DNA of 64,000 bases, taken from Bacillus sp. AFS015802 (GTDB lineage: Bacteria > Bacillota > Bacilli > Bacillales > Bacillaceae_B). A model generated the notes under the pieces. It did no database searches and had not been told where the DNA came from. It was given only the letters and a program-made list of their open reading frames with translations. Made by a program: the position numbers and the translations under genes. The stretch covers positions 473,250 through 537,249 of the forward strand of contig NZ_NTUP01000066.1 in assembly GCF_002561455.1 (NCBI RefSeq), given 5' to 3'. Shown piece by piece: positions 8,722-16,096 of the stretch (its first letter is position 1; each line of letters opens with the position of its first letter).

Positions 8722-10692
8722 ATGAAGAAGATAATAGGATATGCGGCGGCGTTTCTCATAGCAGGAACGCTTGTTGCATGTTCCATCCAAACCACAACTA
8801 AAGATGATCCGAGCTTTGATACCGTTCGTAAAGATGCAGTCCATAGTGATAACATCCTGCAGAATAAAAAAGGTACTGAGCTATATATTGCGAATCTCGA
8901 TGCCAACACCGTATCCATTGTGGATGAAAAGACCCAGGAGGTCCATAAAGAAATTCCTGTCGGGAAAGAGCCGGCCCAGCTGGCTTTATCACCGGATGAA
9001 GATCGTCTGTATGTTTCATGCCGGTATGATAATAAGATTGATGTCATTTCACTCGAAGAAGGGAAAGTAGTAGATTCCTATGAAGTGGGATCGGAACCCT
9101 TTGGTGTCATGACAAGCCAAAACGGAAAGACCTTGTATGTAGCCAATTATCGAGAGAGTACGGTTATGATGGTCGATGTGAAGAGCGGCGACGTGACGGA
9201 GACGATCACTGTTCATGATCGACCAAGAACCTTGGCTCTCACAGCAAACGGGAAAAAGCTGTATGTTCCTCATTATTTATCCGGAGAGATATCCGTATTG
9301 GATACAGAAAAGGAAAAAGTCATCAAAACGATCAAACTTGCGGACTCTCCTGATGATTCTGACCGAAAAAAAAGCCAGGGAATTCCGAATACCCTTGAAC
9401 AATTTGTCATTGCACCTGATGGGAAGACAGCATGGGTCCCTCACTTAGTGACCAATGTCGATACAGCCATCCAGTTCGAAGAAACGATCTTTCCTGCCAT
9501 ATCCGTTATCGATCTTGAAAAAGATGAAGAGGCAGTGGATCAGAGAAAAGAATTGTTTGATGAGATCAATGTGCTGGATTCAAAGAATGAGACGATGATC
9601 GTGTCAAATCCATATGATGTAACCTTCCAAGAGGATGGCTCCAAAGCATATGCCATCATGTCGGGGAGTGAGGACCTGGTGGTCTTTGATTTAAAACGGG
9701 GCGGGAATGCCACTCAAGTTCTAAGAAGAATCGAGGGGGACAATCCCCGTGGAATCGTATTGAGTAAAGACGGGGACACACTCTACGTTCATAATGCCAT
9801 GAGTCACGATCTCGCGACCATTGATTCTGGAGGGGCATCTGTACATTCCAGGGCGAAAAAGCTCAATGACAACATTTCCTTGATTAAAAAGGATCCACTC
9901 GACCCTCAGATTCGTAAAGGAAAGACGATTTTCTACAGCGCCAATAGCGATGAGTTCGAGGCTGATATTACCGGCAACAACTGGATGAGCTGTGCGTCCT
10001 GCCACAGTGATGGAGAAATCAATGGCCTGACCCTCATGACAGGGAAGGGGAAGCGGAATGTCCCGACCAACACACAAACCTCAGAGAACGGTCTCTTCCT
10101 TTGGGATGGGAGCCGTGACGACTTTACGGATTACCTTCTGACCGTTCAAGGTGAAATGGGCGGGATGATGAAGTATGAGCCAGGTGAAGAACTGCCGGCA
10201 GATGTCGAGAAGATGTATGATGATCTATTCGCCTTTCTGAAGGAACCGGCATCTTTTCCCGTACCACAGAGTCCTTATAAGGAAAACAGGGAACTGTCAA
10301 ACTCTGCAAAGGATGGAAAAGTTCTGTTTGAAGGCAAGGCATCTTGCATCTCCTGCCATAGCGGAAGTCAATTTACAGATAGTGTGAAAGCAGCCGGTGA
10401 GAACGGTGAGTTAAGCACGGATATGACAGACTATCTTCATGATATCGGAACAGCCAACCGGTTTGATGTCCCATCGAAGGGGGACGCAAGGGCAGCCTTC
10501 TCCAATCCGAGGGATGGAAAAAGCTTTGATACACCCAGCTTAGTTGGAGTGTGGGCAACTGGACCGTATCTGCATGATGGAAGTGCGAAGACGATTGAAG
10601 AGTCCATAGAGCGTCATCAATACGATGAGAAATCGGAGCTCAGCCAAATTGAAATGGCAAAGATTGCCGATTACGTACGTTCCCTGGACTAA
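8722..10692 (+). CDS. YVTN beta-propeller / MauG-like di-haem cytochrome c peroxidase lipoprotein
   Basis: A 656-residue lipoprotein (lipobox LVAC, Cys20). The first half (about 45-390) has repeated propeller blades of YVTN type (LYIANLDANTVSIVDEKT, LYVSCRYDNKIDVI, LYVANYRESTVMMVD, LYVPHYLSGEISVLD). The second half is a bacterial cytochrome c peroxidase/MauG-like domain with two c-type haem sites: CASCH (Cys424-His428) and CISCH (Cys542-His546), and the family signature TPSLVGVWATGPYLHDGS near the C terminus. Such enzymes reduce peroxide or oxidise a protein partner at aromatic residues. It is co-transcribed with the upstream lipoprotein, its likely partner, under Fur-like control. Its original terminator directly after the stop has been split by a mobile island. 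Domain calls are firm; the reaction is unknown. Confidence 0.85.
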   Translation: MKKIIGYAAAFLIAGTLVACSIQTTTKDDPSFDTVRKDAVHSDNILQNKKGTELYIANLDANTVSIVDEKTQEVHKEIPVGKEPAQLALSPDEDRLYVSCRYDNKIDVISLEEGKVVDSYEVGSEPFGVMTSQNGKTLYVANYRESTVMMVDVKSGDVTETITVHDRPRTLALTANGKKLYVPHYLSGEISVLDTEKEKVIKTIKLADSPDDSDRKKSQGIPNTLEQFVIAPDGKTAWVPHLVTNVDTAIQFEETIFPAISVIDLEKDEEAVDQRKELFDEINVLDSKNETMIVSNPYDVTFQEDGSKAYAIMSGSEDLVVFDLKRGGNATQVLRRIEGDNPRGIVLSKDGDTLYVHNAMSHDLATIDSGGASVHSRAKKLNDNISLIKKDPLDPQIRKGKTIFYSANSDEFEADITGNNWMSCASCHSDGEINGLTLMTGKGKRNVPTNTQTSENGLFLWDGSRDDFTDYLLTVQGEMGGMMKYEPGEELPADVEKMYDDLFAFLKEPASFPVPQSPYKENRELSNSAKDGKVLFEGKASCISCHSGSQFTDSVKAAGENGELSTDMTDYLHDIGTANRFDVPSKGDARAAFSNPRDGKSFDTPSLVGVWATGPYLHDGSAKTIEESIERHQYDEKSELSQIEMAKIADYVRSLD

Positions 10693-10700
10693 TATTGACT

Positions 10701-10719
10701 AAAGCTTGAGGGTTTTTGC
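10701..10719 (+). repeat. Left half of split terminator plus 9-bp target duplication
   Basis: AAAGCTTGAG (10701-10710) is the left arm of a hairpin whose right arm CTCAAGCTTT is now at 13484-13493. The 9-mer GGTTTTTGC (10711-10719) recurs in the same orientation at 13475-13483. Removing the island restores an 11-bp stem with a 7-base loop followed by a T-run, that is, a terminator eight bases after the cytochrome stop codon. Confidence 0.9.
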
Positions 10720-10745
10720 TAACGGGTTCGGTTTTGGAGTACAAA
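10720..10745 (+). repeat. Left terminal inverted repeat of the island
   Basis: 26 bases, starting TAACGGGTTCGG and ending GAGTACAAA. It is an exact inverted copy of 13449-13474. Outside it lies the duplicated GGTTTTTGC. Confidence 0.9.
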
Positions 10746-10808
10746 ATGTAAAATGGTAGCACTTTTCGCTACCCTATTAGCTATATAATTTTCACTAAAT
10801 TCACATTT

Positions 10809-10850
10809 AAGAACGCACAGTGATTGGTTAACTGTGCGTTCTTTATTTAT
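10809..10850 (+). terminator. Strong hairpin inside the island
   Basis: A perfect 13-bp stem (AAGAACGCACAGT at 10809-10821 with its complement at 10831-10843) and a 9-base loop, followed by TTATTTAT. It can now serve as terminator for the cytochrome operon, whose own terminator was split by the insertion. Confidence 0.7.
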
Positions 10851-10985
10851 ATAGGATTTTCCAAAGGATTTATGGGATTTTATGTTAATGTATAGATAAA
10901 GGAATTGTTCCGTTAACGGGCAGTTTAGTTGAATAAGGATTAGTGTTAAAATAAGTTAAAAATGGATTGGGATGGAGGAGAGTAA

Positions 10986-11450
10986 GTGTCAATAAATAAA
11001 GCAGTAGAAATTATAGAAGCTAACCAAGAAGAAGCTGATTTTATTGGTGAAATCGATGAACAAACAATAATTGATGCAGAAAATAAATTAAAGGTGAAAT
11101 TTCCTAAAAGTTATAGGGTGTTTTTAAAGAAATATGGTTTGGGAGATATTTTTGGACAAGAAATTTATGGTCTAGGAACAGATGAAACGGGAATTCCGAA
11201 TATGATTTGGATTACCAAAGAATTAAGGGAAACAGATAGTTTGCCTAATAATCTAATTTGCTTTTATTTCGCTGATAATGGTGAGTATTTCTGCCTGGAT
11301 TGTTCCAAAGTACAAAGTAATAATGATGACAATGCACCCGTTGTTTCGTTTATCAGTGGACTTCCGATAAAGGAACAATCATTTGAAATGATTGCAGATA
11401 ATTTTGGAGACTTTTTAGCAGAGTTATTAAATAATTCTCTAGAAGATTAA
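10986..11450 (+). CDS. SMI1/KNR4 (SUKH) family immunity protein, YobK-like, island cargo
   Basis: A 154-residue cytoplasmic protein with the SUKH core (IDEQTIIDAENKLKVKFPKSYRVFLKKYGLGDIFGQEIYGLG, then an IPNMIWITKELRE stretch). Members such as YobK neutralise polymorphic toxins by direct binding. The start is GTG at 10986, behind GGAGGAGAG. No toxin gene lies beside it, so it is an orphan immunity gene carried by the mobile island. Its codons are visibly more A+T-rich than neighbouring chromosomal genes, which fits transfer. Which toxin it neutralises cannot be told; some SUKH proteins have other regulatory roles. Confidence 0.82.
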   Translation: MSINKAVEIIEANQEEADFIGEIDEQTIIDAENKLKVKFPKSYRVFLKKYGLGDIFGQEIYGLGTDETGIPNMIWITKELRETDSLPNNLICFYFADNGEYFCLDCSKVQSNNDDNAPVVSFISGLPIKEQSFEMIADNFGDFLAELLNNSLED

Positions 11451-11605
11451 CTGCTGAGTTCTACATAGCTTTATTCAAAGGTACTTTGCTTCAACAGGGA
11501 GCAAGGCATTTTCTTATTCAAGTAAACCAGCTAATAGTTTGTCAACATTTTTCAATGAAAAGTTCAAAATGAACATGTTACACTAAATTTAGGCATACCA
11601 AACAG

Positions 11606-11636
11606 CCTTCCACTATGTTTGTTATGGAAGGTTTTG
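11606..11636 (+). terminator. Possible terminator after the SUKH gene
   Basis: CCTTCCA (11606-11612) pairs with TGGAAGG (11625-11631) over a 12-base loop and is followed by TTTTG. It could end the SUKH transcript, or be part of the 3' flank of the IS110 element. The rest of the 11451-11659 gap shows no gene. Confidence 0.4.
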
Positions 11637-11659
11637 TATTGAGTGGACAAGTCTATCTT

Positions 11660-12895
11660 TTAATCTATATCTTGGAAAACTTCTTTGCTTGTTAAAATGG
11701 CGAAGATCCATCTTAAAAGTTTGTTTACACAGGCTATTACGGCTACTTTGTAAGGTTTCCCTTCGTCTCGCTTCTTATCATAAAAGGCTCTTAACCTTTT
11801 GTTTCGAGGGATAACCTTATCGGTGATCTTCTTTTTGCGACAGTCACGAATGGCACACTTCACCGCCATAAATAACGCCTGGCGAAGACGACTTGAACCT
11901 CTTTTGGTTATGCGATTGATCGTGGCTCTGAACTTGCCAGATTCAAAGACACTTGGATCAATTCCTGCGAAGGCTACAAGCTTTTTGGGGTGACTAAACC
12001 GTTCAATCTCCCCGATTTCAGAGATAATCGTTGCCGCGATTTTTTCTCCGATTCCAGGGATTGATTTTATAAGTTCATATTCTTCTACTTCTTTTGCGAG
12101 AGCGTCTATTTCAGCTGCCAACTTTGATAGATGCTCTTTATACTGTAGAAGCATATGAATATACATGTTCATGCTCAAGATATGGCTTCGATAAAGTGTT
12201 TTTTGAATTGGATTACGCTTTGCCGCCTCTTTCAATTCAGTAGCTTTTTCTTTTGCCCATGCTTTAGATCGAGACTTACATAATTCAGCTATCTTATCAG
12301 AAAGATCTTCCTCTTCCGTCCTTAAAATATCCTCTGAAGAAGGGTATTCCTTTAACGTCAGTAGTGATACCACTGAATATAAGCTGCCAAAAACCCCTTT
12401 ATATTCCGGAAAAACTTGATCAAGTAGTGATTGGAATTGTAATTTAGCCTGTACATGAAGTTCTGTGATATTCTCATGTTGCCTTGTGAGATTCCGAAGG
12501 TTCAAGAGTTGGATTCCTCTCTTTTTGTAGGGCTCTAACTCCTCCTTATAATACAGCTCACATAGGTGATAGGCATCAATCACATCGGTTTTTACCTTCC
12601 GTAAATTTGAACTTTTGGCTCTATAGGAGACAAGGGGATTAACAATAATTAATAGATAATCACGCTCCTCCAAATATTGAACGACTGGAAGGTGAAAGTG
12701 ACCTGTAGATTCTAATACGACCGGAGGTCTAATCCCAGTAAGAGACCATATTTCCTCAAGATACTCTACGAGACAATCAAGTCCTTCTATAGTGTGTGGG
12801 ATACTGAAACTCTTTCGGTGAGGCTTTCCTTTTTCCAAGAATGCTTGAACTTGGCTTTCTCCTTTAGAGACATCCAGACCAACGACTGGATTCAT
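11660..12895 (-). CDS. IS110-family transposase (DEDD recombinase), intact
   Basis: A 411-residue, apparently full-length IS110 transposase. The N-terminal DEDD_Tnp_IS110 domain has its acidic residues in GLDVSK (Asp8), LESTG (Glu) and KTDVIDA (two Asp). A helical middle region follows. The C-terminal transposase_20 domain carries the helix-hairpin-helix IPGIGEKIAATIISEIG and the Ser-bearing motif RITKRGSSRLRQALF. The start ATG has GGAGGAG upstream. IS110 elements have no terminal inverted repeats and are guided by an RNA made from the non-coding flank. This one sits inside the island with 26-bp inverted repeats and is transcribed opposite to the SUKH gene. No frameshift or stop was seen, so it may be active. 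Confidence 0.93.
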   Translation of the reverse strand: MNPVVGLDVSKGESQVQAFLEKGKPHRKSFSIPHTIEGLDCLVEYLEEIWSLTGIRPPVVLESTGHFHLPVVQYLEERDYLLIIVNPLVSYRAKSSNLRKVKTDVIDAYHLCELYYKEELEPYKKRGIQLLNLRNLTRQHENITELHVQAKLQFQSLLDQVFPEYKGVFGSLYSVVSLLTLKEYPSSEDILRTEEEDLSDKIAELCKSRSKAWAKEKATELKEAAKRNPIQKTLYRSHILSMNMYIHMLLQYKEHLSKLAAEIDALAKEVEEYELIKSIPGIGEKIAATIISEIGEIERFSHPKKLVAFAGIDPSVFESGKFRATINRITKRGSSRLRQALFMAVKCAIRDCRKKKITDKVIPRNKRLRAFYDKKRDEGKPYKVAVIACVNKLLRWIFAILTSKEVFQDID

Positions 12896-13100
12896 TCTAA
12901 AATCTCCTCCTTATGAATAAACTTGCCGGTAACCCCTAAATCCATCTTGCAGTTTCATAGCTTCGCTTGTTATACGGGATCCTAGTCCCAACCAGCCTCA
13001 ATCATGTTTCTACAAGTAGGGGGCGAACAGTTTAATGGACGGGATCAAGTCCCACGGGGGCTTCCGTTCTACCCCGGCTACCGTAATCATATATCGATAT
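12896..13100 (-). ncRNA. Candidate IS110 bridge RNA region
   Basis: The 205 bases 5' of the transposase hold no gene but contain two near-identical palindromic motifs 65 bases apart: GGGATCCTAGTCCC (12976-12989) and GGGATCAAGTCCC (13041-13053), both preceded by AC. IS110 elements are known to express a bridge RNA from this flank, with two internal loops for target and donor DNA. Two repeated stem-loops fit that plan. The exact ends of the RNA and of the element are not visible to me. Confidence 0.45.
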
Positions 13101-13133
13101 AAAAAATGGTCAACCAGAAATATCTGGCTGACC
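13101..13133 (-). terminator. Hairpin with T-run upstream of IS110
   Basis: GGTCAACCAGA (13108-13118) pairs with TCTGGCTGACC (13123-13133), one mismatch and a 4-base loop, and on the minus strand runs into TTTTTT. It would stop transcripts entering from the right end of the island before they reach the IS110 region. Confidence 0.65.
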
Positions 13134-13396
13134 TTATAATACGAACGGGGGCTTTAATTGAATAAGGCAATATAGAATGAATAGACCGATTTCATTGGTC
13201 TTTTCTGTTTTTTTGGCAACAGCGAGACGCTGAACAGGTATTTTTGACCCCTATTCCACACGCGTATTCGCATACGTTTTAACACGCCAATTCGCAGGAG
13301 TATGTTAGCCATCAGACTGTTGTGCATTAGGGTGCGAATTCCCTTGTGAATTAGGGTGTTAAATGACCATAGCCCCTTTAATAACAACAAAAACAA

Positions 13397-13426
13397 GAGT
13401 ACCAATTCATACGTGAATTGGTACTC
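13397..13426. repeat. Hairpin next to the right terminal repeat
   Basis: A perfect 13-bp stem (GAGTACCAATTCA and its complement, 4-base loop) lies just inside the right terminal repeat. T-rich runs follow on both strands, so it may end transcription in either direction. No convincing gene lies between 13134 and 13396. Confidence 0.6.
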
Positions 13427-13448
13427 CCTTTTTATTGCTTTTTCGATG

Positions 13449-13474
13449 TTTGTACTCCAAAACCGAACCCGTTA
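13449..13474 (-). repeat. Right terminal inverted repeat of the island
   Basis: An exact inverted copy of 10720-10745. It is followed at 13475-13483 by the second GGTTTTTGC target duplication and at 13484-13493 by the right arm of the split terminator. Confidence 0.9.
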
Positions 13475-13496
13475 GGTTTTTGCCTCAAGCTTTTTT

Positions 13497-14075
13497 TTAT
13501 GGAGTTTTCTGTTTCGGCATGAAATCCATCGTAATATTATCACCGAATAACTCATCCTCTTTGAAGATATTCACATGCATGAGCAGTCCAGTCACGGTCT
13601 CTCCGTCGACCTGAAGCGATGCGAACCCTTCACTGTCTTCTATATTCTCCCTAAGTTTCACATCGTCCGGCTGCCTGTCTGGACGGAAGAGGAGATCCAA
13701 TCGATATCTCTTGGCCGGGTCCGGTCGTTTCAATACTGTTAATTCGATGGATCCATCTTCCATCACCTTGGCGCCCGCGGATGCCATCACGGTATCTTCG
13801 GGATCGATCGAATACGGTTCGATTTCCTCCCGGGTGGCACTGTCACTGTATGGCTTTAATCTTAGCTCCAAGCTGGTTCCGGGTGGGAGAGTGGTATTCC
13901 CCCGGACGATGATTTTCTGTGATTTTAAATTGACTGTGGCATCGATTTTCACTATTTGCGGTTTGATCGGTTTTTCCTCGGCGGCTTCCTGCGTCAAAAT
14001 CACACGGCATCCCGTCAATAAAGTGAGGCAAATGATCATGCTTACACCTAATATCAGGAATTTTGTTTTTCTCAT
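13497..14075 (-). CDS. Predicted lipoprotein, unknown function
   Basis: A 192-residue lipoprotein. The signal peptide has lipobox LLTGC (Cys near residue 23), and the mature part is beta-rich (IVKIDATVNLKSQKIIVRGNT). I do not recognise a family. The start ATG at 14075 follows AAAGGAGGG; an in-frame upstream extension to 14138 crosses the ribosome site and is not used. It is divergent from two Dpp-type permease genes with only about 110 bases between, and a small inverted repeat lies in that gap, so common control is possible. It could be an accessory to those permeases, but it does not look like a solute-binding protein. Its 3' end lies 3 bases from the split terminator. Confidence 0.7.
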   Translation of the reverse strand: MRKTKFLILGVSMIICLTLLTGCRVILTQEAAEEKPIKPQIVKIDATVNLKSQKIIVRGNTTLPPGTSLELRLKPYSDSATREEIEPYSIDPEDTVMASAGAKVMEDGSIELTVLKRPDPAKRYRLDLLFRPDRQPDDVKLRENIEDSEGFASLQVDGETVTGLLMHVNIFKEDELFGDNITMDFMPKQKTP

Positions 14076-14121
14076 AGGATTCCCTCCTTTGCGTGTTGTC
14101 AGAATTGTGTTTACAATTATA

Positions 14122-14135
14122 TTACAGTATTGTAA
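14122..14135. promoter_or_regulatory. Candidate operator in divergent promoter region
   Basis: The palindrome TTACA-GTAT-TGTAA lies midway between the divergent lipoprotein and permease genes. TTACA/TGTAA half sites are common for dimeric HTH repressors, but no regulator gene is adjacent, so the binding protein is unknown. Confidence 0.35.
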
Positions 14136-14185
14136 CATGAATATAGAAAATTTGTATCAATTTGGAAATTATTTGGAGGGGTTTT

Positions 14186-15070
14186 ATGAAAAGGGTTCTA
14201 GAGACTCCCTTTCATTTTCTGGTTGTCGTGTTGGGGTTGTATTTGCTCAGCGGGATCGGCTCGCTGCTTGGCTATGATACAGAGCTTTTGATCAATCTAG
14301 CGGCCTATGGGGATCGATTAAAACAGACGTGGATTGAAATCTTGCACCCATCATCGATTTACATCTATTGGGGAGAGGGGAATAAGCAATACAGTATAAC
14401 CGAGGTTTTTTCGAATACGTATACTTACTCTTTTCTGATTTTATTCAGTTCTTTTTTCTTAAGCGTCTGCCTGGCAGTCCTCTTGAGTTATTCCCTCATG
14501 TTATTGCCCCGGAAGGCATATCGTTTCTCTATCAAAATCGTCAATGTCCTGGATGCCCTTCCGGATGTGTTCATTGTCGTATTATTTCAGCTTTTCATCA
14601 TCTGGTTATTTAAAAAGACGAACCTGCTGGTGTTCGATATTTATGCCCTCGGCGAAGAGAGGATTTACTTTTTGCCTATTCTTTGTTTGTCGGTGCTCCC
14701 TGTAGTGTTTCTGTTAAAGCAGTTTCTGTTTCAGCTTAAAGAAGAAGAAAGTAAGCCATACGTCGAGTTTTCTTATTCGAAGGGATTCAGAAGGGCATAT
14801 ACGGTCTGGCATCACCTGTTCCGAAATGTGTGGGTCCATTTCTTTTTTCATTTAAAACCGATTTTCTTACTGATGCTTTCCAATCTATTAATCATTGAAC
14901 TTCTTTTTAATATCAACGGTTTCATGCAGACGTTGCTTCGAACGGCTACCAGTTCACCTGCTGCATTCTTCCTTGGGATGCTTCTCATTTTTGTCCCGTT
15001 CTTTATCGTGTTCACAATGGGATCTATGATTCTATCCAAATGGCTGAAAGGAGGGGAACAGAATGAATAG
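14186..15070 (+). CDS. ABC transporter permease, DppB/OppB-like
   Basis: A 294-residue integral membrane permease with about six hydrophobic segments and the binding-protein-dependent transport inner-membrane domain. The EAA-like loop is degenerate (YVEFSYSKGFRRAYTVWHHLFRNVW), in the place where peptide/nickel permeases contact the ATPase. ATG at 14186 follows GGAGGGG; the upstream in-frame ATG at 14162 has no site. It overlaps the next permease gene by 8 bases, so the two are translationally coupled. No ATPase or binding-protein gene is nearby, which makes the pair dependent on components encoded elsewhere. Confidence 0.8.
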   Translation: MKRVLETPFHFLVVVLGLYLLSGIGSLLGYDTELLINLAAYGDRLKQTWIEILHPSSIYIYWGEGNKQYSITEVFSNTYTYSFLILFSSFFLSVCLAVLLSYSLMLLPRKAYRFSIKIVNVLDALPDVFIVVLFQLFIIWLFKKTNLLVFDIYALGEERIYFLPILCLSVLPVVFLLKQFLFQLKEEESKPYVEFSYSKGFRRAYTVWHHLFRNVWVHFFFHLKPIFLLMLSNLLIIELLFNINGFMQTLLRTATSSPAAFFLGMLLIFVPFFIVFTMGSMILSKWLKGGEQNE

Positions 15071-16067
15071 CTGGATGGCTAAACGATTGGCGCTGCCGAT
15101 TCTGATACTGATTGGCTTCATTGCTGTCAGTTTCCTGGTTCCGGTGATGAATCCAGCTTATGATGAGGTAGTGGATTACCTCTCCGACGAAAATGGAAGG
15201 GTGATAGCAGCCCCGCCGTTCACCCCGAGTGAAATGCCTCCACTGGGGAGTGATAAGCTGGGGAGGAACTTTCTGCTGCTCTTATTAGTCGGAGCAAAAT
15301 ATACCATTTTTGCTGCATTGGCCATCGCGTTATTACGGATGGTATTGGGGTTTTTCTTTGCTGCAATGTATACTTTCCTGCCTGCATTTGTGGGGAGGTT
15401 CATTAAAGGGCTGGGGGAGTCTTTTCAGTATATCCCCCTTGTCATCATAGTGTATGCGTTACTCGTTCCCCTAGAAGGAGCCTTCCACTCCGAGGTGCTT
15501 CCTTCAAGCAGGTACTTTTTCATCCAAGTGCTTGCGATTGCCGTCGTGACGATCCCGTCTCTCGGAATCTATTTAGGTGAAGAGATGAAGCTCTTTATGA
15601 AGAATGAATTTATACAGGTGTCACGGACGATGGGGGCAGGGAAATTCCACCTGTTCAAACAGCATCTTCTTCCCCAGTTCAGAAGGCATTCGATCGTGTT
15701 ATTTTCTGAACAGGTTTCCCAGACGCTAGCCCTGCTCATTCAACTGGGCATTCTTCATATGTGCCTTGGAGGACTGAAAATTGCCAACTTCGGCATCATG
15801 GAAAGCATCCCGGTTTACTTCTCTGAAACCAACGAATGGGCCGCAACTATCGCCATCAATATTCAGCAGATTTTTCTGCGTCCGATGCTTGTGGTGGTTC
15901 CACTGACTTTATTCGCCATCTTGATCCTGTGCGTAAACTCGATCAGTGCCACCTTAAGGAGATCATTGATTGAAGGAGAAGGGGCCAAAGCGAAGGGAAA
16001 GGTGGAAGTATCCAATCACGAAGGCACTGTCGTAGTAACGAAGGATCTTTTTACATTGAAACAGTAA
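15063..16067 (+). CDS. ABC transporter permease, DppC/OppC-like
   Basis: A 334-residue permease. An N-terminal membrane segment precedes a periplasm-side stretch typical of OppC/DppC proteins (SEMPPLGSDKLGRNFLLLLLVGAKYTI resembles the H-x-LGTDxxGRD signature). Several more membrane segments and an EAA-like loop (FIQVSRTMGAGKFHLFKQHLLPQ) follow. The C terminus has a cytosolic tail of about 40 residues. Its start overlaps the upstream permease. The two would form the heterodimeric channel of a peptide- or nickel-type importer. Substrate unknown. Confidence 0.82.
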   Translation: MNSWMAKRLALPILILIGFIAVSFLVPVMNPAYDEVVDYLSDENGRVIAAPPFTPSEMPPLGSDKLGRNFLLLLLVGAKYTIFAALAIALLRMVLGFFFAAMYTFLPAFVGRFIKGLGESFQYIPLVIIVYALLVPLEGAFHSEVLPSSRYFFIQVLAIAVVTIPSLGIYLGEEMKLFMKNEFIQVSRTMGAGKFHLFKQHLLPQFRRHSIVLFSEQVSQTLALLIQLGILHMCLGGLKIANFGIMESIPVYFSETNEWAATIAINIQQIFLRPMLVVVPLTLFAILILCVNSISATLRRSLIEGEGAKAKGKVEVSNHEGTVVVTKDLFTLKQ

Positions 16068-16096
16068 AGGAAGGGGATGCCCCCTTCCTTATTCGT

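Larger units (their letters stand above)
10720..13474. mobile_element. Mobile island (mobile-insertion-cassette-like) with 26-bp terminal inverted repeats and 9-bp target duplication
   Basis: Both ends carry an identical 26-bp inverted repeat (10720-10745 and 13449-13474, beginning TAACGGGTTCGG and ending GAGTACAAA). GGTTTTTGC flanks both as a direct 9-bp duplication, the mark of cut-and-paste insertion. The content is a SUKH immunity gene, an IS110 transposase gene with non-coding flank, and spacer DNA. IS110 enzymes do not make such repeats or 9-bp duplications, so the terminal repeats must belong to another transposase that is not encoded inside. The island is therefore probably non-autonomous and moved in trans, with IS110 a later passenger. 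Hairpins just inside each end (10754-10772 and 13397-13426) may insulate the cargo. Confidence 0.8.

Noticed and set aside
13154..13405. 83-codon minus-strand frame at the right end of the island
   Set aside because: It starts inside the hairpin next to the terminal repeat, has no clear ribosome site, and its composition is not protein-like. A terminator follows it, so a transcript may exist, but a protein is not supported.
10701..13493. The 45-base end repeats as sites of a phase-variable inversion
   Set aside because: The central 9-mer is in the same orientation at both ends while the arms are inverted. This fits a target duplication inside a terminator stem, not recombinase sites.
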